From assembly GCA_001795035.1 (NCBI GenBank), contig MGMW01000013.1:1-18823 (forward strand): a stretch of DNA of 18,823 bases, written 5' to 3'. The DNA comes from Chloroflexi bacterium RBG_13_53_26 (GTDB taxonomy: Bacteria; Chloroflexota; Dehalococcoidia; UBA2247; RBG-13-53-26). The position numbers and the translations under genes were made by a program. This document shows, piece after piece, positions 5,469-12,748 of the stretch; position 1 is the stretch's first letter; the number at the start of each line of letters is the position of its first letter. Under the pieces are notes generated by a model, which was not told the DNA's origin, ran no database searches, and saw nothing but the letters and a program-made list of their open reading frames with translations.

Positions 5469-6499
5469 TGGTAAACCCCTTTCACGCGGCGCCTTGCCGC
5501 ATCTAATACGGCGAAATCATCGGCCGTCAATTGCATCGGCGCCGGTGTCGGTACTGACACGGGCGGCAATGCGGCCGGGATATCTGCCGGTTGCTTGATC
5601 GATAAATTGAGCGCTGAAAGTAGCTGTTTGATCTCGGTTTCGGTGGGCGGTGTCGGCTCATGCTCGGATATCTCGACAATCGGCGGCCGCGTCGGGATAA
5701 ATTCTGGTTCCGTTGGTTGCCGCCGAATTAAATTCGGCAATATCTCGCGGCATACGGTGGATTCTCTCACCGGTACCGACATTTCTTTCCAATTTCTCGC
5801 CCAGTATTGCCAATCAACGCCGCTCGGGTTCACCAATTCGACGCCGGCGCCCAATGCGTCCACCTCGCATTGAGCACGCAAGCGCGCGAGACGACGATCG
5901 GAGGCGTGCAATAAGTTCGCCTTGCGCAATACGCAAAGCAGCGAGAACAGGACCGGATTTTTGGGCGTTTTTTTCTTTATATTGATCGTCCGCGCGCCCG
6001 CGCGGTGCTCTTTTATTTGTTCCGAACTATTTCGGAGGTTTACACAAGAAGTGATATTCCTCCGATCTTCGGGGTGACAATTTGTCGTATGTAGTTTTGA
6101 GTGGGATTGTGTAGGTAAAGGTGTTGTGTTTTCGTGCTTCTTTCCGGTCCAGTACGAAAACGCGGCCGGATTGAATAAAATTCGGCAAAAATTGTCGTGC
6201 CGTTGGTAGATGAAAATGAAATTCGCGTTAATGAGTTCCTTGTGCGCGCGTTGAATGGTCCGGACTGAGCAAGACCCGCCATCCAAAACGCGCCGCAGTG
6301 TGTCACCAATAGCGCCGAGGGGTGCGACAATCCCGCAATACGCAAGCTTTGCGATGGACACGTATAACTGAAGAAGGCGCCGCGCACGAGGCGATAGATT
6401 CCCCGTGCCGGCGATGCCTGATATCGTCCAATCGAGAGATTGGAGACATCTTTTATCAGCGTACTTTTCGGACCTTCGTTCAGCCGTTGCAGTCTGCAT
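5465..6499 (-). CDS. Winged-helix replication-initiation-type protein, 344 aa
   Basis: I start at the ATG at 6499 because AGAAAGG lies 6 bases upstream; an in-frame TTG 12 codons earlier lacks such a site. Residues 36-110 look like a winged helix-turn-helix (LSPRARRLLQLYVSIAKLAY..., recognition-like CSVRTIQRAHKELINANFI, wing FIYQRHDNFCRILFN), as in plasmid and phage initiators. A basic linker follows, then a helical region with tryptophans (DWQYWARNWKEM, 229-240) and a proline-rich, acidic C-terminus. There is no HUH, Walker or primase motif. It is transcribed away from a repeat-rich gap (6500-6886), the usual place for its target. It could equally be a transcriptional regulator, perhaps of the shared operators. 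The radical SAM gene is coupled to its end. Confidence 0.65.
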   Translation of the reverse strand: MQTATAERRSEKYADKRCLQSLDWTISGIAGTGNLSPRARRLLQLYVSIAKLAYCGIVAPLGAIGDTLRRVLDGGSCSVRTIQRAHKELINANFIFIYQRHDNFCRILFNPAAFSYWTGKKHENTTPLPTQSHSKLHTTNCHPEDRRNITSCVNLRNSSEQIKEHRAGARTINIKKKTPKNPVLFSLLCVLRKANLLHASDRRLARLRAQCEVDALGAGVELVNPSGVDWQYWARNWKEMSVPVRESTVCREILPNLIRRQPTEPEFIPTRPPIVEISEHEPTPPTETEIKQLLSALNLSIKQPADIPAALPPVSVPTPAPMQLTADDFAVLDAARRRVKGVYQ

Positions 6500-6516
6500 G
6501 GAAAACCTTTCTGCAA

Positions 6517-6599
6517 GCGCAAAAAACGCGCGCAAAAATCACCGTTTACGATTCCCAAAATCGCAAAACGAAAAAACTCAATTTCCGTGCGCAAAAAAC
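6517..6599 (+). repeat. GCGCAAAAA direct repeats upstream of Rep-type gene
   Basis: GCGCAAAAAAC occurs at 6517-6527 and 6589-6599, and GCGCAAAAATC at 6530-6540, with a degenerate TCGCAAAACG at 6561-6570. They lie in the leader and promoter zone of the minus-strand Rep-type gene and could be iterons or operators for it. Confidence 0.5.
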
Positions 6600-6670
6600 C
6601 GGAAACAGAATTTGACTTTTAGAAATTTACCGTCTAGGGTTTGGTTAATTTCCTAAAAGTGGTTTCCGGT
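6598..6670. repeat. Nested inverted repeat, 73 bp
   Basis: The outer arms ACCGGAAAC (6598-6606) and GTTTCCGGT (6662-6670) are perfect complements. The inner arms ACTTTTAGAAATT (6615-6627) and AATTTCCTAAAAGT (6647-6660) pair with a single bulged base. The centre, around 6637, contains CGTCTAGGG. It is large for a terminator and is not followed by a T run. It fits a replication or recombination structure or a binding site for a dimeric protein. Confidence 0.6.
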
Positions 6671-6778
6671 CTTGAGCACATTGGGGACCACTTTACCTAT
6701 TTTGTTTCACCGTGCAAAACTTTACGTACACAATTTGCCGTTTTTTTCGGTGATATATCGGACATGTAGGTGAATATC

Positions 6779-6828
6779 ATCCGGAGTATTACCGGGTTCA
6801 GCCGCATAAAATCCGGCGTTTTACCGGA
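6779..6828 (+). repeat. Two 18-bp direct repeats (ATCCGGnGTwTTACCGGr), 32 bp apart
   Basis: Copies at 6779-6796 and 6811-6828 differ at three or four positions. Each contains CCGG-N7-CCGG. The start-to-start distance of 32 bp is three helical turns, so bound proteins would sit on the same DNA face. They lie 60-110 bp before the first late gene, and may be activator or iteron sites. Confidence 0.55.
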
Positions 6829-6850
6829 AAAACACCGAAACATTTTTTAA

Positions 6851-6879
6851 TTGCACAAAAGAACCGAATGATTCACTAT
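6851..6879 (+). promoter_or_regulatory. Possible late promoter giving a nearly leaderless transcript
   Basis: TTGCAC (6851-6856), a 17-bp spacer and CACTAT (6874-6879). The -10 is poor. Transcription would start at about the ATG at 6887, which would explain why this gene has no Shine-Dalgarno. Activation from the CCGG repeats upstream would fit a weak core promoter. Low certainty. Confidence 0.3.
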
Positions 6880-6886
6880 TTGATGT

Positions 6887-7912
6887 ATGGACACCGATAT
6901 CGAACATGAAGGGGTTTTCGAGGCGGAAGAAGATGATTTACCGACTGAGATCGAGTTGCCGGACATACGCACGGAATCCGAACGAACGGCGGATGAGCAT
7001 TTAGAAAAAATCGACCAGTTTTTTTCGCAGTTGCAACCGGGCGCAACCCTTTTGATAGAACGGTTTCAACCTTCATGGTGTTCAGGAATTTTAGAAGAAA
7101 TCACCGTTTCAAATGAGGCGCTCACGCTCGATTATTTTATCGATACATGGGGCGGTTCGGTGCTCGGTGTGAAACTTCGGGGGGCAAAGGGTCGGTTCAG
7201 CGGCGGCGCTTATAAAATCCCGCTCCATTCATATCCGCCGAAGGTTTACGGCGAAGTGATTACAAAATCGCAAGTAATGGACCGTCTGCGCGGCACTGAG
7301 AAGGAAATTATTCCGGCCGCTCCAATGCAAAATAATCAGCCGATGCGGTCCACCTCATCGGCAATGGATAAGCTTTTATCGGCCCTTCCCGCTGTGATAC
7401 CGGTATTTCTAAAATATATGGAATCTTCGGCCGAACGTAGACAACGTGAAATGCTCATGATGATGAAGATGATGAACCCCGCTTCCTCCGGAGGCGTGGG
7501 TAGTATCGCGGATATCACTAAGATGGGTACGGCACTTGCGGAGTTACAAAAGACGTTCGGCGGCGCCGGCGCCGGTGCGGCATCGGGAGAAATCACCGAT
7601 TTCATCCCGCAAGCCCTCGGCATCCTGGAAACACTTTTGGTGAAGCGGCAACCCGAGCAACCGCAAGCCGCGCGATTAAGTGCGGCGCCGGCGCCGCCGA
7701 ACGTGAGATCGCTCAAAAAACCTTCGTCGGTTGCTTCGTCGATCGCCGATATGCGGCCGCAGCAAGCAGCGCATACGATCATAGAGGCCTTGGGCTCAAT
7801 GAGCCCGGACAATAGAAGCGCAGCTATTCAGGAATTCATGGGAGAATATCAGCGGACCATGAACGGAAGCGCGGAAGATGATGATGACGGATACGAAGGG
7901 ACAAACGATTAG
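6887..7912 (+). CDS. Late protein of unknown function, 341 aa, first gene of virion operon
   Basis: The N-terminus is strongly acidic (1-30). Residues 48-125 look like a compact beta domain (PGATLLIERFQPSWCSGI..., WGGSVLGVKLRG, GRFSGGAYKIPLHSYPPKVYGE). A hydrophobic, methionine-rich helix follows (161-196, including a REMLMMMKMM run), then a Gly-Ala linker (225-233), a second helical hydrophobic segment (235-254) and an acidic tail (DDDDGYEG). It may be a scaffold, membrane-associated assembly or DNA-packaging accessory protein, but none of these is shown. There is no Walker A, so it is not the missing motor. No clear Shine-Dalgarno precedes the ATG. Confidence 0.75.
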   Translation: MDTDIEHEGVFEAEEDDLPTEIELPDIRTESERTADEHLEKIDQFFSQLQPGATLLIERFQPSWCSGILEEITVSNEALTLDYFIDTWGGSVLGVKLRGAKGRFSGGAYKIPLHSYPPKVYGEVITKSQVMDRLRGTEKEIIPAAPMQNNQPMRSTSSAMDKLLSALPAVIPVFLKYMESSAERRQREMLMMMKMMNPASSGGVGSIADITKMGTALAELQKTFGGAGAGAASGEITDFIPQALGILETLLVKRQPEQPQAARLSAAPAPPNVRSLKKPSSVASSIADMRPQQAAHTIIEALGSMSPDNRSAAIQEFMGEYQRTMNGSAEDDDDGYEGTND

Positions 7913-7933
7913 GGGTTTAGAATTGGCTATCAT

Positions 7934-8551
7934 GTGAGACCATACGCGGCGACGGTTCAACGGATTCAAACCGGCACTCCCATTGAGCAGATGAGAGAGA
8001 CTTTGCGCCGCATTGGTACGGCAATTCGAAACGCTTCTGTCTACCCTCCGATTCGAAACCACGCGGCCGCGATAGCTTCCCTTGCACCTCCGAAAGATTT
8101 TGTGCGGCAGCTTATGTTTGTCTACGGTGATTTTATCCGCCGATGGAGATACGTGAGAGACCCGGTATCCCGTGAGCTGGTAACCGCATCACCGCAAGCG
8201 ATTTGGCGGCTCACCATGGCCGGCGACGGCGTAGGGGTTGGACTCGGAAAAGGCGCCGGAGATTGCGATTGCGCAACCGTTGCCTTGGGCGCTCAGCTCG
8301 AATCAATCGGTTTTCAAACTCGACTTGCCACTACGGCGCCGCCGAATCGCGGGCCGGGCTCTCTCTTCTCCCATGTATTCATACAGGCGCTCGTTCCGAA
8401 ACTTGGTTGGATCACTGTCGATCCTGTCCTTCATCCAAAACAGCCCTTTGGAGCAACGGCGCAAAACAGCCGGATTGCCTATTGGGATTTAAACGGAAAC
8501 CTTTTAGGGTTTCAGGGCAACTATATTGTGCCGCAAATGTTGCGGCGATAA
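7934..8551 (+). CDS. Transglutaminase-like cysteine protease-fold protein, 205 aa
   Basis: The GAGDCDCATVALGAQLESIGF segment (107-127) matches the transglutaminase-like nucleophile region (GDC, Cys111). His147 in LFSHVFIQA and Asp163 in WITVDPVLHP complete the expected Cys-His-Asp triad in the correct order. The N-terminal 90 residues are helical and basic. Family members hydrolyse or crosslink peptide bonds at Gln or Lys; in a virion operon a capsid-maturation protease or crosslinker is plausible. The start is uncertain: I use GTG 7934, but the only Shine-Dalgarno-like stretch (AGGGGT, 7911-7916) is 17 bases away and better spaced to an ATT at 7922. The next gene starts 10 bases after its stop. 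Confidence 0.85.
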   Translation: MRPYAATVQRIQTGTPIEQMRETLRRIGTAIRNASVYPPIRNHAAAIASLAPPKDFVRQLMFVYGDFIRRWRYVRDPVSRELVTASPQAIWRLTMAGDGVGVGLGKGAGDCDCATVALGAQLESIGFQTRLATTAPPNRGPGSLFSHVFIQALVPKLGWITVDPVLHPKQPFGATAQNSRIAYWDLNGNLLGFQGNYIVPQMLRR

Positions 8552-8561
8552 GGAGGCTTTC

Positions 8562-9416
8562 ATGCTTGGCGAAAATATAGAAAATTGGGGTGATTACGGT
8601 TTCGGCGCAGCGGAGCAGGAAATGGGATTCGGTGAGCCGGTCGAGTGGGGAAATATCGGCCTTTCAAACTGGGGATGGTTGCCGACACAGGACGGAAACC
8701 GCGTTTCAGCCGTCGGGATGTACGGCATCATTGACGGCGCTCAATTGGGCGGGCTTTGCCTGGAAGTCGATGATTCCGACACATGGGGATATACCGAATC
8801 AGGCAAGCCCCTTGTCAGAACGCCCATGATTGAGCTTTCTCTTTCCGACTACAACTACATGCAGCAAAACGGCGTCCCGTATGACGGAATGCTTGCCCTC
8901 GGTGATACGGGAGACGTGTATCAATATTCCGGTCTTGGCGGTTTCTTTAAAAAGCTGTTCAAGAGAGTGAAGGGGGCGATCGGAAAGGTTCGAAGCAAGA
9001 TCAAGAAAGGCATTCGCAAGCTTCTCAAGAAATCGAAGTTCGGCCGAATGCTTCTCAAGGTGGGCGATAAGATCAAGAAGATCGCGATGAAGATCGTCGG
9101 GCCGCTCATGAAGTTTGTCGGCAAATGGGCCGGTAAGCTCGCGCCGATCGCCGCGATGATTCCCGGATACGGTACCGCGGTAGCCGCGGCGCTCACCGTG
9201 GCCGGCAAAGTGGCAAACACGATGAAGAAGTGGGGAGTCACCACGCACGGGGCGAAAGGTTCGGTGAGAACCTTGAAGCTTCAAGATCCGAAAAACTTAC
9301 CGGCGTTCAGAGCGGAGCTTGCGGCCGAGGCGGCGAAAATGAAGGCCTTGGCAAAAACAGACCCGGCGAAGTTCAAAGAAATGTCAACGGCATTGAGAAA
9401 CAAGGCGGCGGGGTGA
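8562..9416 (+). CDS. Lys-rich amphipathic/hydrophobic virion protein, 284 aa
   Basis: The ATG at 8562 has AAGGAGG 7-8 bases upstream. The N-terminal 120 residues are acidic and rich in Gly, Trp and Tyr and probably fold alone. Residues 127-190 are an extended series of lysine-rich amphipathic helices (FFKKLFKRVKGAIGKV..., KKGIRKLLKKSKF, KIKKIAMKIVGPLMKFVGKWAG). Residues 193-217 are hydrophobic (APIAAMIPGYGTAVAAALTVAG). The C-terminus is helical (LAAEAAKMKALAKTDPAKF). Cationic amphipathic helices followed by a hydrophobic hairpin resemble antimicrobial or membrane-penetrating peptides, so a role in membrane puncture or genome delivery, or as an internal membrane/DNA linker, is reasonable. No family is recognised. 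Confidence 0.75.
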   Translation: MLGENIENWGDYGFGAAEQEMGFGEPVEWGNIGLSNWGWLPTQDGNRVSAVGMYGIIDGAQLGGLCLEVDDSDTWGYTESGKPLVRTPMIELSLSDYNYMQQNGVPYDGMLALGDTGDVYQYSGLGGFFKKLFKRVKGAIGKVRSKIKKGIRKLLKKSKFGRMLLKVGDKIKKIAMKIVGPLMKFVGKWAGKLAPIAAMIPGYGTAVAAALTVAGKVANTMKKWGVTTHGAKGSVRTLKLQDPKNLPAFRAELAAEAAKMKALAKTDPAKFKEMSTALRNKAAG

Positions 9417-9419
9417 CGC

Positions 9420-10400
9420 ATGAGACCACAAGCGCACGCGCTCCGGGTGTTCCCCGGGCATAATTACCGGCAACCGATCGCAAATGCTATCATGCGATCG
9501 ATGGCACGCTATACGCCGGGCGGACGAGCGGGATTACCTCCGCTTTATTTCTCGGGTTTCGGCGCCTATGACGCGGCGAGCGACCCTAGATATATACCGT
9601 CACCCGCTGAAATCGAAGTCGCCAACAAGAAGGCGCAACAAGGGCGATGGTACAGACCGGCGAACGACCAAACCCCCTATGGCGTGGCGAAGTGGGCCTA
9701 CGGTGCCGCAAACGTCAAAAAGGGTTTGATGCTCATAAACAATGCGACGTGGAATTCCCATATCACGAAGGGCGCATCCGGTTGGGAGTCCTACAAGGTA
9801 CAAGGCCTTCAATTCAATCCGAAGTACTCGGCCGAAATGCCTCATGCGCCTTCAGGCTCGGGACATGTTCAGCCGACGGTATGGATACCGCCTCTCACGG
9901 GAGAGGAACCCGAGCAGATCGGCAAGAAAAAGCCGGTGGTAGTCCCGCCGGTGGTAATAACCAAGCCGAAGGGTGAAGACACGATACCGACACCGACACC
10001 CGGGCCGGTTACACCGACACCCGGTCCGACCGGGCCGTATATCCCGCCGACCGCGCCGACAGTTCCGGGACAAGGTCCTCAGGGAATACCGGGACCGCCG
10101 GGACCGCAAGGCGTGCCGGGACCTCCCGGACCTATGGGACCTTCCGGGCAAGGCATACCGGGACCGCCGGGACCGATCGGACCGCCGGGAAATGCGTCCG
10201 AAGCGGCGATCGCGCAAGCGGTGAACGCTTATTTATTGACGCATCCGCCGAAGGGCATACCGGGACCGCCGGGACCGCAAGGCATACCGGGACCGCCGGG
10301 CGCTCAGGGCGTGCCGGGATATGTGCAATCGGGCGGCGGCGGCGGCGCGGACGATAAAATGTGGATGTTGCCGCTTGGGCTGATATTCTCGACTTTGTGA
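9420..10400 (+). CDS. Collagen-like virion protein, 326 aa
   Basis: Residues 219-258 are Gly-X-Y triplets rich in GPP (14 triplets, with one residue missing at G243-Q-G245), and 279-300 hold seven more. A short helical insert (NASEAAIAQAVNAYLL) separates them. Before this comes a proline/threonine-rich stalk (178-216), and before that an N-terminal domain with aromatic residues (PPLYFSGFGAY..., GRWYRPANDQTPYGVAKWAYG) that may bind the virion. The C-terminus is Gly-rich then hydrophobic (KMWMLPLGLIFSTL). Collagen-like triple helices form trimeric fibres in phage and bacterial surface proteins, so this is probably a vertex or surface fibre. It starts 4 bases after the previous stop. Confidence 0.88.
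   Translation: MRPQAHALRVFPGHNYRQPIANAIMRSMARYTPGGRAGLPPLYFSGFGAYDAASDPRYIPSPAEIEVANKKAQQGRWYRPANDQTPYGVAKWAYGAANVKKGLMLINNATWNSHITKGASGWESYKVQGLQFNPKYSAEMPHAPSGSGHVQPTVWIPPLTGEEPEQIGKKKPVVVPPVVITKPKGEDTIPTPTPGPVTPTPGPTGPYIPPTAPTVPGQGPQGIPGPPGPQGVPGPPGPMGPSGQGIPGPPGPIGPPGNASEAAIAQAVNAYLLTHPPKGIPGPPGPQGIPGPPGAQGVPGYVQSGGGGGADDKMWMLPLGLIFSTL
10074..10319 (+). repeat. Tandem Gly-X-Y coding repeats
   Basis: The DNA encoding the collagen-like part has near-identical blocks (ATACCGGGACCGCCGGGACCG type) at several places, including two at about 10258-10300. The high similarity at the DNA level, and uniform codon choice, suggests recent expansion by slippage and a likely source of length variation between relatives. 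Confidence 0.7.
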
Positions 10401-10406
10401 GGTGAT

Positions 10407-11096
10407 ATGTTCGGGCAAGAGATAAAAAAACCTATTCCATATGCCGAGGGCGAACGCGGGCCGAACTCGCAAGAGTTGGCGCTATGGAATCGGGCCGAAG
10501 ATCTCGCGAAGTCGGTTGTGTTGAGAGCGTATGTCGTCAAGCTGCAATACACGAACATGCTTCTTGTCGCTCAGTTTGCGGCAACAAACAAAATACAGCT
10601 CAACGAGCCGACCGCGGTCGACACCGAACAGCGCATGATTGCCGCATTGAAGCAGGTCGAGGAGCTACGGCCGATAATGGACGCAGTCCGCAATATGGAA
10701 TACGGCGTCCGGATGAATGCGGCAGGTACCGATCTCGAGATCTTGCAACCTTCAAACAATGGTTCATTTGGTTGGATTATTCCGGCCGCAATCGGCGCCG
10801 TTATCCTTGTCGGCATTATTTCCCGTTGGGTGTACCTCGAACAGGAAGTTACCTACATTCAAGGGCAATACAACGGCATATTGACGCGGTCCGATGCGGC
10901 TTTGTGCAAAGACCCGACCTCTAAGACGTGCGCCGATTGGAAAGCGGTGAAAGCGTCCGGAGGATATGAAAAACGAGTCGGCATCATAGACAGCGCGCTT
11001 TCAGCGCTAAAAGGAGCCGCTCAAACTGGTATTTCGTGGGGATTGGCGATCGCCATTCCTCTTTTGGTGCTGATTTATTGGCCGAAACGAAAGTGA
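10407..11096 (+). CDS. Two-span membrane virion protein, 229 aa
   Basis: GAGGTG precedes the ATG by 5 bases. Residues 25-105 form a long helical region (LWNRAEDLAKSVVLRAYVV, QRMIAALKQVEELRPIMDAV) likely to form a coiled coil. Two membrane helices follow: about 122-141 (GWIIPAAIGAVILVGIISRW) and 207-224 (TGISWGLAIAIPLLVLIYW), with a KRK end. The loop between them has two cysteines (CKDPTSKTC). It is probably an integral membrane protein of the virion or assembly complex, supporting an internal-membrane tailless virus. It follows the collagen-like gene and precedes the beta-helix gene. No family recognised. Confidence 0.8.
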   Translation: MFGQEIKKPIPYAEGERGPNSQELALWNRAEDLAKSVVLRAYVVKLQYTNMLLVAQFAATNKIQLNEPTAVDTEQRMIAALKQVEELRPIMDAVRNMEYGVRMNAAGTDLEILQPSNNGSFGWIIPAAIGAVILVGIISRWVYLEQEVTYIQGQYNGILTRSDAALCKDPTSKTCADWKAVKASGGYEKRVGIIDSALSALKGAAQTGISWGLAIAIPLLVLIYWPKRK

Positions 11097-11103
11097 ACGA
11101 TCT

Positions 11104-12747
11104 ATGACGACGTCAACACTCAACACAACGGTAGACGGAAGAAACGCCCTTTTGGTGGCGGCTCGATATCTCCTTCAACGGCGCTTATCGCGCTTCTTCA
11201 AACGAAATCTGGTAATCGACTACAACGAATGGTTGAACACGGGACAATTCCCGCTTGCGACACTGCTCGGGCAGTTGAACGGATTACATGATCCAGAGAT
11301 CTTGAACCTGTATCACCTGCTCGGCACTTTGGGCGGTCTGTCCACGTCGATTGCTGACACAACGATCTATGTCGACGGTACCAACGGCAACGACACGACC
11401 GGCGATGGAAGCTATGCGGAGCCGTTCAAAACGTTATGGTTCATGGAGCTTATCCCGCGCCAACTTGAGCACAAGTATCGCGTCGTTTTAAAAACGGACG
11501 TGAACGATCCCACTCGAAACCTTGTCTTCAATTTCACGTTCGGACCGGGCGGTTCGTTTGCGCTGTTAGGCTCCGGCGTTCCGACAGTATTACAGGCCGG
11601 CAATGTAGTTGGGGCGATCGGTCAATTGAGAGGACAGGGCGGCTCATACGCGGCTTGTGTTTCGGGATTCACGCCGGATGTTGAAACGTCCTTTTTACGC
11701 TCCAAAGGATATGCGGTTCCGTGTCACAAGCTCGTAACCGGCGCAAATGTATTGTTCAACACATTTCCTTTCCAGTTTGCCGGCGTGGCGCCGGCAGACA
11801 CGATCGACGTTGTCCGACCGGCTCGAACTTTGACGGTCAACACCATTGGCTCATTCTGTCAAGGCATCACAGAAGGCAAGCAATCGCAACTAGCGATATG
11901 CAATCTAAACATTGCGTTCGATCTGCCCATTCCCGGGCCTTTCGGTCCTCGTTATGTGCCCAAGTTCAAGTGGAACAACGATTGCGTTTCAACGCTTTCA
12001 TTTGTTCGATTACTCGACTCATGGACCGGCAATCAGTCGTTTGGAGTGCCGAACGGAAACACGATCAAAGGCGGACAATTGAATACCGATTGCATGTTGG
12101 ATCAGAATATGATCATATCACTTGCAAATTGCGGTGTGATCAATCTCGATTATCCGGACACATACACGAGCCCGTTTTTACCGTATATTTGCGGCGCTAA
12201 ATTTGACGGAGCTTCGGGCGGTGTCGATATCACTGATGCGTCAATCAATGCCGTCGACATGAACGTTTTTGTAAATCAATATTCGTGGGCAAAAATTTCT
12301 CAATCCTCGTTTGGTAAATTGGCGTGCCGAAATGCGTCACTATATATCGAATATTGCATAGCAGACGGTCAGGTAGCTTCCGGCGGTTTGCATTTATTCG
12401 CAGGAATTGAGGGGTACAACGCAAACATTGACGCGGAGCACGTCACGACTTTGGTGTCAGATAACTGTTTTTCGTTGTTTGGTGGGAGCTATGTAAAGAT
12501 CGTTCAGTGCGGATCAGATGCGACATATTCAGTGATAGGAAACGCCGGCATATGGGTAGAAGGAACGAACACGATCGACGCATTCTATAATGATCCGGGA
12601 GACACGCCCGTGTTGTCCGGTCTTATCGGCGCTCTTGCGAATTTGATCGGATATACCGCCTCATCTGGAGAGGGGATCGTCGCGTGGCCGGCAATCGATA
12701 CACAGACCTATATCGCTGACACAACATCGGTGACGGTGAAACGGTAG
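11104..12747 (+). CDS. Beta-helix spike/receptor-binding-type protein, 547 aa
   Basis: The motif IYVDGTNGNDTTGDGS...EPFKT (88-110) is the entry segment typical of right-handed beta-helix (pectate-lyase-like) proteins, including phage spikes. The first 80 residues are helical with basic residues (LLQRRLSRFFKRN) and could anchor it to the capsid. The rest (111-547) has repeated beta strands with hydrophobic and Asn/Asp/Gly turns, consistent with a long beta-helix and C-terminal trimerisation region. The Shine-Dalgarno is weak (GAAAG); the start is 7 bases after the previous stop. Function by analogy: host surface binding, possibly with glycan hydrolase activity. The longest gene in the window. 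Confidence 0.82.
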   Translation: MTTSTLNTTVDGRNALLVAARYLLQRRLSRFFKRNLVIDYNEWLNTGQFPLATLLGQLNGLHDPEILNLYHLLGTLGGLSTSIADTTIYVDGTNGNDTTGDGSYAEPFKTLWFMELIPRQLEHKYRVVLKTDVNDPTRNLVFNFTFGPGGSFALLGSGVPTVLQAGNVVGAIGQLRGQGGSYAACVSGFTPDVETSFLRSKGYAVPCHKLVTGANVLFNTFPFQFAGVAPADTIDVVRPARTLTVNTIGSFCQGITEGKQSQLAICNLNIAFDLPIPGPFGPRYVPKFKWNNDCVSTLSFVRLLDSWTGNQSFGVPNGNTIKGGQLNTDCMLDQNMIISLANCGVINLDYPDTYTSPFLPYICGAKFDGASGGVDITDASINAVDMNVFVNQYSWAKISQSSFGKLACRNASLYIEYCIADGQVASGGLHLFAGIEGYNANIDAEHVTTLVSDNCFSLFGGSYVKIVQCGSDATYSVIGNAGIWVEGTNTIDAFYNDPGDTPVLSGLIGALANLIGYTASSGEGIVAWPAIDTQTYIADTTSVTVKR

Positions 12748-12748
12748 G

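Larger units (their letters stand above)
6500..6886. other. Gene-free repeat-rich region: candidate origin and divergent control region
   Basis: The 387 bases between the start of the Rep-type gene (minus) and the first late gene (plus) hold no credible gene. They carry A-tract direct repeats near the Rep start, a nested inverted repeat (6598-6670), an overlapping AAAGTGGT / ACCACTTT hairpin (6656-6663, 6687-6694) and two CCGG-N7-CCGG units (6781-6795, 6813-6827). Divergent flanking genes, AT-rich tracts and repeats next to a replication-type gene are the usual layout of a theta-type origin. No sequence match to a known origin is claimed. Confidence 0.55.

Noticed and set aside
5465..6499. 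HUH rolling-circle initiator
   Set aside because: No HUH motif or Y/YY motif is visible; isolated His residues in a low-complexity linker do not fit. A winged-helix protein is a better reading.
6040..6590. Second minus-strand gene in another frame over the Rep-type gene
   Set aside because: It is an alternative-frame open stretch with no ribosome site; the chosen frame has AGAAAGG, a helix-turn-helix pattern and the coupled downstream gene.
9852..10217. Antisense Arg/Ser-rich coding region opposite the collagen-like gene
   Set aside because: It is a shadow of the regular GGxCCx codons of the Gly-X-Y repeats, with no ribosome site.
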